A stretch of 64,000 nucleotides of DNA from Planotetraspora sp. A-T 1434 (GTDB taxonomy: Bacteria; Actinomycetota; Actinomycetes; Streptosporangiales; Streptosporangiaceae): assembly GCF_025420585.1 (NCBI RefSeq), contig NZ_JAOEGB010000009.1, positions 1 to 64,000 on the forward strand, read 5' to 3'. Numbering within the stretch: the stretch's first letter is position 1; each line of letters begins with the position of its first letter. A program made the position numbers and the translations under genes. Below, piece after piece: positions 16,692 through 26,223 of the stretch. Under the pieces are notes generated by a model. It did no database searches. It saw only the letters and a program-made list of their open reading frames with translations, and had not been told where the DNA came from.

Positions 16692-17968
16692 GAGAGCGGC
16701 GGATGGCGACGGCGAGGGCGGCGCACGGGCTCGACTCCGGGCAGCTCCTGCTGATCTGCGCGGCCGGGATGCTGACTGTGGCGGGGATCTCCCACACGGC
16801 CGCCGTCGGGCTGGCCGACTCGCAGGTGGCGATCGGGTTCGGCGTGCTGATCGCGGCGGGCGAGCTGGCCCGGCTGACGATGCCCGGCAACCGCGAGGTC
16901 GCCCCGGTCTCCACGGCCGCCGCGCTGGGCTACGCGCTTCTGCTCGACGTCGGCGGCCGCCCGGCGGACCACTCGGCGCTGCAGGTCGTCGCGGTCATGT
17001 CGGTGGGGATGATCGCGGGTGGGCTGCCACACCTGGCGGTCGGCCGCCCCCCGCGCCTGGACGCGATGGCCAGGAGGCTGCTGGCGGGCTCGCTGCTGGC
17101 CTTCGCCTACCGCCCGCTGGCCGGCCCGCTCCGCCGAGTGGCCCTGGAGGGCGACTGGTGGCCGGCCCTGGGCGTGATGGCCGTCCTCAGCGCCGTCATG
17201 CTGACGGCCGACGTGGTGATCGCGGCGATGCTGCGGGCCGAGCAGGTCCGGACCGCCTTCCGCGTGGCCGTACGGGACGAGATCCGGATGGGCGGGCCGC
17301 TCGGCGCGGCCGTCGCCGCGTCGGGGATGCTGCTCGTGCTGGCGTCGCACAGCATGGACATGACCGCGCTGCCGGCGTTCGCGGCGCCGCTGCTGGTCAC
17401 GCAGGTCGCGTTCCGGAAGTACGCCGGGATCCGGGCGACCTACCTGCAGACCGTGCGGGCGCTGAGCCGGGTCACCGAAGTCGGCGGATACGTCGAGCCC
17501 GGCCACTCCCGGAGGGTCAGCCAGCTCGCCCTCGCCATCGGCCGGGAGCTCGGGATGTCCGAGCCCCAGTTGCTGGAGCTGGAGTACGCGGCGCTCATGC
17601 ACGACATCGGCCAGCTCTCGCTGCGCGACCCGATCCCGGGCGGGGCCACCGTGCTGACCGACCCGGCGCAGGCGAGGCGCATCGCCGAGCTCGGGGCCGA
17701 GGTGATCAGGAAGACCGGCGTCCTCCACGGTGTCGCGGAGATCGTCGAGCGGCAGTGCGACCCCGTCGGCGACTCGCCCCCCGCGGCCAGCAGGATCATC
17801 AAGGCCGCCAACGCGTACGACGATCTGGTGGGCGGCTCCACCGACAGAGACAGGGCGGCGGCCGCGCTCGAACGGCTCCGCCTCGACGGGGGCGCGGAGT
17901 ACGACCCCGCGGTCGTGGAGGCCATGGCCCGCGTCGTCGACCGGCTCGTCCTCGTAACACGCTTGTAG
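16688..17968 (+). CDS. membrane protein with degenerate HD domain
   Basis: 426 aa from GTG 16688, inside the upstream stop codon. It has the same layout as its neighbour: hydrophobic N-terminal half (six or so helices) and a C-terminal HD-like domain with GHSRRVSQLALAIG and MHDIGQLSL. The HHExHDGxGYP motif is replaced by ERQCDPVGDS, and the later metal Asp (VADAFD in the neighbour) is Asn (AANAYDD). Probably a duplicated, catalytically weak or inactive partner of the intact HD-GYP protein. Confidence 0.78.
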   Translation: MRERRMATARAAHGLDSGQLLLICAAGMLTVAGISHTAAVGLADSQVAIGFGVLIAAGELARLTMPGNREVAPVSTAAALGYALLLDVGGRPADHSALQVVAVMSVGMIAGGLPHLAVGRPPRLDAMARRLLAGSLLAFAYRPLAGPLRRVALEGDWWPALGVMAVLSAVMLTADVVIAAMLRAEQVRTAFRVAVRDEIRMGGPLGAAVAASGMLLVLASHSMDMTALPAFAAPLLVTQVAFRKYAGIRATYLQTVRALSRVTEVGGYVEPGHSRRVSQLALAIGRELGMSEPQLLELEYAALMHDIGQLSLRDPIPGGATVLTDPAQARRIAELGAEVIRKTGVLHGVAEIVERQCDPVGDSPPAASRIIKAANAYDDLVGGSTDRDRAAAALERLRLDGGAEYDPAVVEAMARVVDRLVLVTRL

Positions 17969-17983
17969 CAGACGTCTTACGGA

Positions 17984-18018
17984 GAGCCCCTCTGCGGCGC
18001 GCCGAGGGGGTTGTTTTT
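17984..18018 (+). terminator. intrinsic terminator after the HD-domain pair
   Basis: AGCCCCTC pairs with GAGGGGGT around a GC-rich loop, followed by TGTTTTTG. Position directly after the second HD gene supports termination there. Confidence 0.75.
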
Positions 18019-18102
18019 GTGGCGACCCTACAGATTCGCCCGTCGGGTTCAGTTGGAAACGGGCGGGGGGTCCGAGCGGGGGATCCCCATAAAGTTGGCT
18101 GC

Positions 18103-19452
18103 GTGTTCGACTCAGTGCTTGTCGCCAACCGCGGTGAAATCGCCCGGCGGATCATCCGCACGGTCCGGCGGATGGGGCTGCGCGCGATCGTGGTCCACTC
18201 GGAGGCGGACGCCGAACTGCCCTTCGTGGCCGAGGCGGACGAGGCCGTCCTGCTCGGCCCAGCGAGCCCGGCGCAGAGCTACCTCGACGTGAGCAAGGTC
18301 ATCGACGCCGCCCGTGCCGCGGGGGCGCAAGCCGTCCATCCCGGATACGGCTTCCTCGCCGAGAACGCGGCCTTCGCCCGCGCGGTCGTCGACGCGGGCC
18401 TCGTCTGGATCGGCCCGGACCCCGACGCCATCGAGCGGATGGGCGACAAGATCAACGCGCGGAACCTGATGGAGGAGGCCGGCGTCCCGGTCGCCGCCGG
18501 GACCCGCGAACCGGTGACGGATCTCGCGGGGGCCGTGCGGGCCGCGGAGAAGATCGGCTACCCGGTCATGGTCAAGGCCGCCGGAGGTGGCGGCGGGATC
18601 GGCATGGGGGTCGCGCATGACGAGGACTCGCTGGCCAAGGCCTTCGAGCAGGCCTCCCGCGCGGCCGCTCGTTTCGGCGGGGCGGAGGGGGCGGGCCCGG
18701 CGATCCTGCTGGAGCGTTATATCGAGCGGGCGCGGCATGTCGAGGTGCAGATCCTGGGTCTGGCCGACGGGACAGTGATCGCGCTGGGCGAGCGTGACTG
18801 CTCGGTCCAGCGGCGCCACCAGAAGGTCGTCGAGGAGAGCCCGTCGCCCGGCATCACCCCGGAGCTCCGCGCGCGCATGCTGGCGGCAGCCGTACGGGCG
18901 GGAGAGACCGTCGGATATCGCGGCGCCGGCACCGTGGAGTGCCTCGTGGACGCCGACGCGCAGGACTTCGTGTTCCTGGAGATGAACACCCGCCTGCAGG
19001 TGGAGCACCCGGTCACCGAACTCGTCACCGGCCTCGATCTGGTGGAGCACCAGATCCGCATCGCCGCGGGCGAGGTCTACGCCGTGGAGACGCGGCCGAG
19101 CGGGCACGCGATCGAATTCCGGGTGTATGCCGAGGATCCCAAGCGGTTTTTCCCCGGGCCTGGCAAGATCGACGTGTGGGAGGAGCCGTCGGGTGAGGGC
19201 GTCCGGGTCGATTCCGGCTATGTCGCGGGAAACACGGTGACCCCGTTCTACGACCCGCTGATGGCCAAGCTCTGCGTCCACGGCGCCACCCGCGAGGAGG
19301 CACTGGGCCTGGCTCGTACGGCTGTCGCCGCGTTCAGGGTCGAGGGGCCGAAGAACAACCTGCCCTTCTGCGCCGAGTTGCTGGACAACCCCGAATTCAT
19401 GACCGGGGACTACGACACGGGACTGGTCTCCAAGATGAGGCAAGCCCGATAG
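18103..19452 (+). CDS. acetyl/propionyl-CoA carboxylase biotin carboxylase subunit
   Basis: 449 aa, ATP-dependent carboxylation of biotin on a carrier protein for acyl-CoA carboxylase. Motifs: LVANRGEIARRIIRT at the N-terminus, the glycine-rich ATP loop KAAGGGGGIGMG near 160, ERDCSVQRRHQKVVEE near 230, and FLEMNTRLQVEHPVTE near 290 (biotin carboxylase signature). GTG 18103 places VFDSVLVANRGE at the N-terminus. The carrier domain is a separate gene 30 bp downstream, so this is a free-standing AccC-type subunit, not an AccA3 fusion. Confidence 0.93.
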   Translation: MFDSVLVANRGEIARRIIRTVRRMGLRAIVVHSEADAELPFVAEADEAVLLGPASPAQSYLDVSKVIDAARAAGAQAVHPGYGFLAENAAFARAVVDAGLVWIGPDPDAIERMGDKINARNLMEEAGVPVAAGTREPVTDLAGAVRAAEKIGYPVMVKAAGGGGGIGMGVAHDEDSLAKAFEQASRAAARFGGAEGAGPAILLERYIERARHVEVQILGLADGTVIALGERDCSVQRRHQKVVEESPSPGITPELRARMLAAAVRAGETVGYRGAGTVECLVDADAQDFVFLEMNTRLQVEHPVTELVTGLDLVEHQIRIAAGEVYAVETRPSGHAIEFRVYAEDPKRFFPGPGKIDVWEEPSGEGVRVDSGYVAGNTVTPFYDPLMAKLCVHGATREEALGLARTAVAAFRVEGPKNNLPFCAELLDNPEFMTGDYDTGLVSKMRQAR

Positions 19453-19482
19453 TTTGATTCGTCGATTGAGGGGAGTTCGCGG

Positions 19483-19695
19483 GTGGCTGAGGTACGCGCT
19501 GAGATGGTGGCGAACGTCTGGAAAGTCGTGGTGAGTGAGGGCGACGCCGTCGATGAGGGCGACACGCTCGTCATCCTCGAGTCGATGAAGATGGAGATCC
19601 CGGTCCTGGCCGAGGACTCCGGCGTGGTGGCCCAGCTCAAGGTCGCCGAAGGTGATGTCATCCAGGAGGGCGACCTGATCGCCGTCATCGAGTAA
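19483..19695 (+). CDS. biotinyl-lipoyl carrier domain protein
   Basis: 70-aa stand-alone biotinyl domain. The target Lys is in VILESMKMEIPV near residue 35, with flanking beta strands and a C-terminal EGDLIAVIE hairpin. GTG start with GGGGAG ribosome site. Likely the biotin carrier for the adjacent biotin carboxylase; the carboxyltransferase subunit is not in this window. Confidence 0.92.
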   Translation: MAEVRAEMVANVWKVVVSEGDAVDEGDTLVILESMKMEIPVLAEDSGVVAQLKVAEGDVIQEGDLIAVIE

Positions 19696-19710
19696 CCCCC
19701 CGCCCGCCAA

Positions 19711-19850
19711 ATCCCGGGCGTGATCATGCGCGGATTCCCGGGCAGGTCTGCCGAGCTGCGCCGAAGCCGTGCGTGATCATGCACGGATTCCCGGGCAGGT
19801 CTGCCAAGCTGCCCCGAAGCCGTACGTGACCATGTAGAGATTCCCGGCCG
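19711..19850. repeat. 53-bp phased repeat, cluster 2 (reverse orientation)
   Basis: CGTGATCATG starts at 19719 and 19772, with a decayed copy CGTGACCATG at 19825: again 53 bp apart. Here the spacers are also similar (GATTCCCGGGCAGGTCTGCC), so cluster 2 is a true tandem repeat. It sits directly after the biotin-carrier gene. Confidence 0.85.
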
Positions 19851-19958
19851 GGCGTGTCGACTCGCGCGTCAGTCATGCATGGCTACGACGGAGTGGTCAG
19901 GGCCGCCGCGCATCGGACTCGAAGATCCAGGCGGACGAGACCTAATAGGCTGGCGCGC

Positions 19959-20336
19959 ATGAGACTTGCTCCAGGGCTGCGTGCCGAGGTCCTCATCATG
20001 GTCGAGCGGGAGGACACCGCGATCCGGGTCGGCAGCGGTGACGTGCCCGTCCTGGGCACGCCGCGGCTGCTGTCCTTCGCCGAAGGGGCCACCGTGAAGG
20101 CGGTTCAGCAGTACCTGGACCCCGGTCAGACCTCGGTCGGCACGAAGGTGGAGCTTGAGCACCTCGCGCCGAGCCCGGTCGGCATGCACGTCGAGATAAG
20201 CGCCGAGCTGACCGAGGTGGACGGTAGGCGGCTGGTCTTCTCGATCAGGGCCGTCGACAAGACCGGCGTCCTGGTCGGCGTCGGCAGGATCGAGCGGGTC
20301 GTCGTGGACCGTCAGAGGTTCCTCGCGCGTCAGTGA
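19959..20336 (+). CDS. hotdog-fold acyl-CoA thioesterase-like protein
   Basis: 125 aa, resembling the FlK / thioesterase-like hotdog group: GDVPVLGTPRLLSFAEGATVKAVQQYL near 25-50 and TSVGTKVELEHLAPSPVGMHVEI near 55-80. A TAATAG box lies 11 bp before ATG 19959, so it may be leaderless. The substrate is unknown. Confidence 0.75.
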   Translation: MRLAPGLRAEVLIMVEREDTAIRVGSGDVPVLGTPRLLSFAEGATVKAVQQYLDPGQTSVGTKVELEHLAPSPVGMHVEISAELTEVDGRRLVFSIRAVDKTGVLVGVGRIERVVVDRQRFLARQ

Positions 20337-20379
20337 GCCCCCCATCCCTGATCGTGTCGGCTCGTTACAGCCATGACCC

Positions 20380-20510
20380 CACCAATGCATGATCACGCGT
20401 GGTGTATGCGCAGCTCGCGATCCTCGTGCAGGCATCCGTGCATGATCACGTGTGGAGTATGCGCAGCTCGCCACCCATGTCTGGGAATTCGTGCATGATC
20501 ACGCGCAGGG
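20380..20510. repeat. 53-bp phased repeat, cluster 3
   Basis: GCATGATCACG starts at 20387, 20440 and 20493, exact 53-bp steps. The segment GTGTATGCGCAGCTCGC after copy 1 recurs as GAGTATGCGCAGCTCGC after copy 2. Between the thioesterase-like gene and the BsaP-like gene. Confidence 0.85.
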
Positions 20511-20564
20511 GGGTTGGCGGGATCTGCCGGAAACCGTCCGGGACCCCGGCTAGGCTGGGGGACC

Positions 20565-20747
20565 GTGGACCTCTACTGCGATCACTGCGGCAGGCCCGCC
20601 GCCGAGGGTAACCACGCGGCCTGCCGGGCCGCCCGGGCGATGGAGCCGCCACGCTACTGCGCGCGGTGCCGCCGCCGGATGGTCGTCCAGGTGACTCCCC
20701 GGAGCTGGTCCGCCCGCTGCTCCGAGCACGGCAGCACGGCGGGGTAA
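20565..20747 (+). CDS. small cysteine-rich protein, BsaP-like (biotin synthase auxiliary)
   Basis: 60 aa from GTG 20565. Six Cys residues (5, 8, 20, 32, 35, 52) occur as [28 protein letters not shown] and ARCSEHG. The pattern and the PPRYC-x2-C-x3-MVVQVTP core match my memory of the actinobacterial biotin synthase auxiliary protein BsaP, which supports the auxiliary iron-sulfur cluster of BioB. bioB lies 3.6 kb downstream. The name rests on motif memory; it could be a generic zinc ribbon. Confidence 0.68.
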   Translation: MDLYCDHCGRPAAEGNHAACRAARAMEPPRYCARCRRRMVVQVTPRSWSARCSEHGSTAG

Positions 20748-20890
20748 CCGCTAAGCTCTCTGGCCTGACCCCGGGGGCGGGAGCCGTGTCCGTTCAGGCT
20801 TCTGTGATCAGGTCGTGACCTTCCCGCGACCCGAGCCTGCTTGGTTGGACACCTTCGGGGCTGAAGTTACTTAGGGGGTATGGGGCACAA

Positions 20891-22555
20891 ATGGTGGCCC
20901 AAGGGACGACCCTGGCTGGGCGTTACCGGCTGGACGCCCGGCTCGGCGCCGGGGGCATGGGCGAGGTGTGGCGGGGTGAGGACACCGTCCTCGCACGCAC
21001 CGTCGCGGTCAAGGTACTGCTTCCCGGCCGTCTCGACGACCCCGGCTTCGCCGTCAGGTTCCAGGGCGAGGCCCGCGCGATGGCGACGGTCAACCACCCC
21101 GGCGTGGTCGACGTGTACGACTACGGCGTCACCGACGTCCCCGGCGACGGGCCGACCGCCTACCTCGTGATGAGGTTCGTCGACGGCGAACCCCTCGACC
21201 GGCTGCTCATGCGGCTCGGCCGGCTCGGGCCCGAGCCCGCGATGGAGTTGATCGCGCAGGCCGCGGCGGCTCTGCAGGCGGTCCACGACCGGGGGATCGT
21301 CCACCGCGACATCAAGCCCGGCAACCTCCTGGTCCGCCCGGACGGCACGCTGGTCCTCACTGACTTCGGCATCGCCCGCGCGGACGCCAACAGCCGCCTC
21401 ACCGACGCTGGCATGGTCCTCGGCACCGCGGCGTACTGCGCCCCCGAGCAGGCCGAGGGCGCTCCGGTCACCCCCGCCGTGGACATCTACGCCCTGGGCG
21501 TCGTGGCCTATGAGTGCGTGGCCGGGCGCAGGCCGTTCGACGGCGACACCCCGGTGACGATCGCGCTCAAGCACATCCGCGAGGAGCCTCCGCCGTTACC
21601 GGCCGACGTGCCGCCCGCGGTGCGTGCTGTCGTGGAGCGGGCGATGTCCAAGGACCCGGCCCGCCGCTGGCCGTCCGCCGCCGCCATGAGCCAGGCCGCC
21701 CGGCAGTCCGTCGCCCTGGGGGGAGCCTTCGACCCAGGTACGGCTCCCGCGACGGGCGGCTACGGCCGGCAGGGCATGGCGGCCGCCCTCGATCTCGGGT
21801 CCGCCTCGACCCAGGCGGAGCCCGCCTACCCCGAGCGCCCCTACGCCGACCCGGCGTTCACGGGAGAGGCGCCCACCTATCGGGTCACGAGGGACACCTG
21901 GAGCGGCGGCACCGCCGTACCGCCCGCGACCGTGGAGGCGCCGCAGCCCGGGTCGCGGTCCTCGCGTCACCAGGCGGTTCAGAAGAAGAGACGTTCGGGG
22001 CTGATCGTGGCCGGGGTCGCCGGCTCCGTCGTGGTCGTCGGTCTCGCGGCGCTTGGGGTCAATCTGGCCTCCGCCGGCTCCGGCCGGGTCGGCGAGCCGA
22101 GCACGCCGCCCTTGACCGTCGAAACCCCCAGCACCCCGGCCCATTCGCCGTCCAGGACCCCTCCGCGGTCGAGCCCGACGCCCACCCACACGAAGTCCTA
22201 CGTCTCGCACACCCCGACCCCGACGCCGACCAGAACACCGTCGCCCAGTCCTACCCCCAGTGACTCACCGTCGCCGAGTCCTTCGCCAAGCGACACCGCG
22301 AACATGCTGAGGGTTCCGCTGGTGAGGGGGCTCAGCGAGGGCGCGGCGACGGCCAAGCTGCAAAAGGCCGGTTTCAGGGCCACCGTCAAATACTCCGGCG
22401 ACGGAGATTGCCGGAGCCCGGTGACCGGCCAATCCCCTGCTTCGGGAGCGCTCGCGGCCGAGAAGTCCGTCGTCAGGATCTTCGTACTCAGGAAGCCGTG
22501 CGCGTCTCCCAGCCCCAGTGCCACGCCGAGCCCGTCGGTGAGCCCCACCCCCTGA
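20891..22555 (+). CDS. membrane Ser/Thr protein kinase with PASTA domain
   Basis: 554 aa. Kinase domain about 10-265: glycine loop LGAGGMGEVWRG, VAVKVL, catalytic HRDIKPGNLLV near 136, DFGIA near 158, CAPEQ near 180. A proline/Ser-rich juxtamembrane segment and a single membrane helix (about 372-395) follow. The extracellular part is a Thr/Pro/Ser linker and one PASTA-like repeat (VRGLSEGAATAKLQKAGF). Such kinases usually sense cell-wall fragments, but one PASTA repeat is fewer than in PknB. No adjacent phosphatase. Confidence 0.93.
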   Translation: MVAQGTTLAGRYRLDARLGAGGMGEVWRGEDTVLARTVAVKVLLPGRLDDPGFAVRFQGEARAMATVNHPGVVDVYDYGVTDVPGDGPTAYLVMRFVDGEPLDRLLMRLGRLGPEPAMELIAQAAAALQAVHDRGIVHRDIKPGNLLVRPDGTLVLTDFGIARADANSRLTDAGMVLGTAAYCAPEQAEGAPVTPAVDIYALGVVAYECVAGRRPFDGDTPVTIALKHIREEPPPLPADVPPAVRAVVERAMSKDPARRWPSAAAMSQAARQSVALGGAFDPGTAPATGGYGRQGMAAALDLGSASTQAEPAYPERPYADPAFTGEAPTYRVTRDTWSGGTAVPPATVEAPQPGSRSSRHQAVQKKRRSGLIVAGVAGSVVVVGLAALGVNLASAGSGRVGEPSTPPLTVETPSTPAHSPSRTPPRSSPTPTHTKSYVSHTPTPTPTRTPSPSPTPSDSPSPSPSPSDTANMLRVPLVRGLSEGAATAKLQKAGFRATVKYSGDGDCRSPVTGQSPASGALAAEKSVVRIFVLRKPCASPSPSATPSPSVSPTP

Positions 22556-22578
22556 GCCAGGGGGCAGGGCTCCCGCCG

Positions 22579-24225
22579 TCACACGCCGGTGGTGCTCCGG
22601 GGGTAGGCGATCTCCGGGTCGGTGGCGATGTTCACCAGGTACGGCACGCCCGAGTCGAACGCCCGGCGCAGCGCGGGGCCGATCTCGGCCGGGGAGGTCA
22701 CCAGCTCGCCGCCACCACCGAGCGCGGTCACAACCTGGTCGTAGCGGCACTGCGGCTGCAGATCGGCGGCCACGTCGTAGCCGTACAGCATCTGCATGGG
22801 GTGCTTCTCCAGGCCCCACATGCCGTTGTTGCCGCAGATCATGACGACCGGCAGCTTGTGCCGGACGAGGGTGTCCACGTCCATCAGCGAGAATCCGGCG
22901 GCTCCGTCGCCGAGCAGCAGCACGACCTGTGACGACGGCCGGGCCAGCCGCGCCGCGATGGAGTAGCCCAGGCCGGTGCCCAGGCAGCCGTACGGGCCCG
23001 GGTCGAGCCAGTTGCCCGGCCTGCGCGGCTCGACGTACTTCCCGGCGTAGGACACGAAGTCGCCGCCGTCGCCGATGACCACCGCGTCGTCGGCCAGCAG
23101 CTTGCCCAGCTCGCCGTAGATCCGCATGGGATGGATCGGGTCGGAGTCGGACTCCAGCAGCGGGGTGTCGCCGACGATCGCGGCGGCGGCCGCCTCCGCG
23201 AGGGCGGTCACCCACGGCGCGTACGCCTTCGGGTTCACGCCGACGGTGCCGCAGGCCGCGCCGAGGCCCCAGAACAGGACGGACAGGTCGCCGGCCGCGG
23301 CCCCGGCGAGGCCGGTGTGCGTCGCGAGCTGGGAGGGGGCGTCGCTGATGTGGACGACCTTCGCCAGCGGCGCGCCGTCCTTGCCCCCGAACCAGCCGTA
23401 GCCCAGGCGGAAGTCGAGCGGCGTGCCGACGACGATGACGAGGTCGGCCTGGCCGAAGGCCATGCCGCGGGCCCGGGTGACGAGCAGCTCGTGACCGGCG
23501 GGGAGGATGCCGCGGCCCTGGCCGTTGGGGATCACCGGCAGGCGGTACTCCTCGGCGAAGTCCCGCGCGGCCTCCTCGGCGCGGTCCATCCACACGTCGG
23601 AGCCGAGCACCAGCACCGGCCGCTCGGCCTCGGCGATCAGCCGGGCGATCGAGGCCAGCGCCTCGGGGTCGGGCTCCAGCGGCGACGGGGTCAGGGTCTC
23701 CGTCTCGTGCTCGCCCGAAGGCGAGAACAGGTCATCCATGTAGAAGTCGAGGAAGACCGGCCCGCGGTGCGGCGCGAGAGCCGTACGGAATGCCATCTCG
23801 ACGTCCTGGCCGATGGAGTCGGCCCCCGAGCCGGTGAAGGCGAGTTTGGTGATCGGCTCGAACAGCGGCGGGTGGTCCATTTCCTGGAGTGCCCCCGAGC
23901 CCCAGCGGGACCGGGGCGCCCGGCCGCCGAGCACGACGACGGGCGAGCCGTTGAAGTGTGCCGTCGCGACGCCCGAGACGCCGTTGGTGATGCCGGGACC
24001 GGCGGTCAGCACCGCCAGCCCCGGTTGGCGGGTCAGCCGGGCCGTCGCCTCGGCCGCGAAGACCGCGCTCTGCTCGTGTCGCACGTCGAGAATGCGCATG
24101 TTCTCATGGACCGCCCCGTCGTACAGGGGGAAGACGTGCCCGCCGGAGAGCGTGAACATCGTGTCCACGCCGTAGGCCTGGGATACGGCGACCGCTATGT
24201 CGCCTGCGTGCTTGGGGGACTCCAT
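22579..24225 (-). CDS. thiamine-diphosphate enzyme, acetolactate synthase / 2-hydroxyacyl-CoA lyase-like
   Basis: 548 aa, three-domain ThDP enzyme. The activating Glu is in DVRHEQSAVFAAEATAR near 50; the diphosphate-binding GDGAAGFSLMDVDTLVRHKLPVV region lies near 430-455. It resembles actinobacterial IlvG-type proteins, which are not the main branched-chain IlvB. No small regulatory subunit is adjacent, so true acetolactate synthesis is doubtful. Downstream of bioB on the same strand with an 87-bp gap. Confidence 0.85.
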   Translation of the reverse strand: MESPKHAGDIAVAVSQAYGVDTMFTLSGGHVFPLYDGAVHENMRILDVRHEQSAVFAAEATARLTRQPGLAVLTAGPGITNGVSGVATAHFNGSPVVVLGGRAPRSRWGSGALQEMDHPPLFEPITKLAFTGSGADSIGQDVEMAFRTALAPHRGPVFLDFYMDDLFSPSGEHETETLTPSPLEPDPEALASIARLIAEAERPVLVLGSDVWMDRAEEAARDFAEEYRLPVIPNGQGRGILPAGHELLVTRARGMAFGQADLVIVVGTPLDFRLGYGWFGGKDGAPLAKVVHISDAPSQLATHTGLAGAAAGDLSVLFWGLGAACGTVGVNPKAYAPWVTALAEAAAAAIVGDTPLLESDSDPIHPMRIYGELGKLLADDAVVIGDGGDFVSYAGKYVEPRRPGNWLDPGPYGCLGTGLGYSIAARLARPSSQVVLLLGDGAAGFSLMDVDTLVRHKLPVVMICGNNGMWGLEKHPMQMLYGYDVAADLQPQCRYDQVVTALGGGGELVTSPAEIGPALRRAFDSGVPYLVNIATDPEIAYPRSTTGV

Positions 24226-24312
24226 GCCGTGAACCTACCAGTCAGTCACTTAGCCGGACAGGGGCCTGCTGATCTGGCAGACCCTGCCCCGAAACGCCGT
24301 CTGTAACACCCC

Positions 24313-25401
24313 TTACAGGGTCTGGGACAGTGCCTTGATCGGCATTTTCAGGTCGGCCAGAAGTCCCAGGTCCTGCTCGGGCGCCCGGCCGAGCGTGGTC
24401 AGGTAGTTGCCCACGATGATCGCGTTGATGCCGCCCAGCATGCCGTCGCGGGTGCCGAGGTCGCCGAGCGTCAGCTCGCGCCCGCCCGCGTATCGCAGGA
24501 TCGTGCGCGGCAGGGCGAGACGGAACGTCGCGATCGTCTTCAGCGCCTCGGCGCCCTCCAGCAGCGGATAATCGGCGAACGGCGTGCCGGGGCGCGGGTT
24601 GAGGAAGTTGAGCGGCACCTCGTCGGGCTCCAGCTCGCCGAGCTGCGCGGCGAACTCGGCCCGCTGCTCCAGCGTCTCGCCCATGCCGACGATGCCGCCG
24701 CAGCACAGCTCCATGCCGGCCTCGCGGACCATGAGACAGGTGTCCCACCGTTCCTCCCACGTGTGGGTGGTCACCACGTGGGAGAAGTGCGACCGGGCGG
24801 TCTCCAGGTTGTGGTTGTAGCGGTGGACGCCCATCTCGGCGAGCTCGTCGACCTGCGCCTGCGTGAGCATGCCGAGCGAGCAGGCGACGTTGATGTCGAC
24901 GGCCTCGCGGATCGCCTTCACGCCGTCGCGCACCTGGTCCATGAGGCGCTGGTCGGGGCCGCGCACGGCCGCGACGATGCAGAACTCGGTCGCCCCCGTC
25001 CGCGCCGTCTCGACCGCCGCCTGGACCAGCGACGGGATGTCCAGCCACGCCGCACGGACCGGGGAGGAGAACTGGCCCGACTGGGAGCAGAAGTGGCAGT
25101 CCTCCGGGCAGCCGCCGGTCTTGAGGGAGATGATCCCCTCGACCTCCACCTCGGGGCCGCACCACTTCATCCGGACTTCGTGAGCCAGGGCGAGCAACTC
25201 GGGAAGGCGCTCGTCCGGCAGCCGGAGGCACTCCAGCGCCTGGGCCGCGTCGAGGCCCCGGCCCTCCTCCAACACCTGGACCCGGGCGATCTCGATGATG
25301 TCTGCGTTCACCTGGTCGCGCTCCGCTCCGCTGCTCGCCGGCGCCTCGGAGGCGCTCGTGTGTTCAGGCCACTGTGGGGTCGAAGGTGAAGTCTCGGTCA
25401 C
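24313..25401 (-). CDS. bioB: biotin synthase
   Basis: Radical SAM enzyme inserting sulfur into dethiobiotin. The C-x3-C-x2-C cluster is in [14 protein letters not shown] near residue 96-109; later [37 protein letters not shown] and [12 protein letters not shown] are BioB signatures. 362 aa with an extended N-terminus. GTG start overlaps the bioD stop (GTGA). Last of the biotin cluster; needs an auxiliary cluster that the nearby BsaP-like protein may support. Confidence 0.96.
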   Translation of the reverse strand: MTETSPSTPQWPEHTSASEAPASSGAERDQVNADIIEIARVQVLEEGRGLDAAQALECLRLPDERLPELLALAHEVRMKWCGPEVEVEGIISLKTGGCPEDCHFCSQSGQFSSPVRAAWLDIPSLVQAAVETARTGATEFCIVAAVRGPDQRLMDQVRDGVKAIREAVDINVACSLGMLTQAQVDELAEMGVHRYNHNLETARSHFSHVVTTHTWEERWDTCLMVREAGMELCCGGIVGMGETLEQRAEFAAQLGELEPDEVPLNFLNPRPGTPFADYPLLEGAEALKTIATFRLALPRTILRYAGGRELTLGDLGTRDGMLGGINAIIVGNYLTTLGRAPEQDLGLLADLKMPIKALSQTL

Positions 25402-26120
25402 GGGGAAAGCTTAAGGGTCGAGCGGAATCCGGCGGGATTGAACACCCCCCCGAGCGCCGGGGCGAGTCCGGCGCGGGCCACGCGGGCGAAAGTCGCCTGG
25501 TCAAGGGCACCCGCTCCTTCGGGGAGCGCGCCGGCGAGCGGCCGGGCGGCCAGCATCTCCAGGTCGGCGACGTTGCACCGGTCGGCGAGCCCCGGCTCGG
25601 CGGGCCACGAGCCGATCACCACCCCGGCGAGGTCGAGCCCCCTGCCCGCCATCGCCTCCAGCGTCAGCGCGGTGTGGTTCAGCGTGCCCAGCCCGGCCCT
25701 GGCCACGACGACCACCGGCGCCTGAAGGGATCTCGCCAGATCCGCCAGCGTGGCCCCGTCCTCGTCGAAGCGGACGAGCAGCCCTCCGGCCCCCTCCACG
25801 ACCACCAGCCGGTGCGACTCGGCGAGCTCCCGGATGCGGGCGGCCGCCGAGGCGAGCGACAGCGTGGGGAGGCCCGAGACGCGGGCTGCGGCGGCCGGGG
25901 ACAGCGGGTCGGGGTAGCGGGCCAGCTCGAACGTCGTCGTCACGCCCGAGAGCCTGATCACGTCGTCCAGATCGCCCGGCTCCCCGGGCGCCACCCCCGT
26001 CTGCGCCGGCTTCACCACGGCGACCGTCGCGCCCCGTTCCCTGCCCAGCACGGCTATCGCGGCCGTGACGACCGTCTTCCCGACGCCGGTGTCCGTCCCC
26101 GTGACAACGAGAATGCTCAT
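25398..26120 (-). CDS. bioD: dethiobiotin synthetase
   Basis: 240 aa. P-loop [18 protein letters not shown] at residues 6-23; VKPAQTGV near 43 and [13 protein letters not shown] near 110 are the BioD diaminopelargonate/ATP site motifs. ATG 26120 chosen because it makes [16 protein letters not shown] the N-terminus. Overlaps bioB by 4 bp and follows the GntR gene by 103 bp. Confidence 0.95.
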   Translation of the reverse strand: MSILVVTGTDTGVGKTVVTAAIAVLGRERGATVAVVKPAQTGVAPGEPGDLDDVIRLSGVTTTFELARYPDPLSPAAAARVSGLPTLSLASAAARIRELAESHRLVVVEGAGGLLVRFDEDGATLADLARSLQAPVVVVARAGLGTLNHTALTLEAMAGRGLDLAGVVIGSWPAEPGLADRCNVADLEMLAARPLAGALPEGAGALDQATFARVARAGLAPALGGVFNPAGFRSTLKLSP

Positions 26121-26223
26121 CCACCGCAGCGTAGGCCGTGACGGCGGTCGCTGGGGGCAGGAGGAGCGCCTCGTGCGGCGATGTGAGGTGGCGGCGGAGG
26201 GGCCGGGCGGGCGAAAGCCGTAA

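Noticed and set aside
14885-20510. 53-bp-period repeats as CRISPR arrays
   Set aside because: The conserved part is short and imperfect, each cluster has only three copies, some spacers are similar to each other, and no cas gene is in the window.
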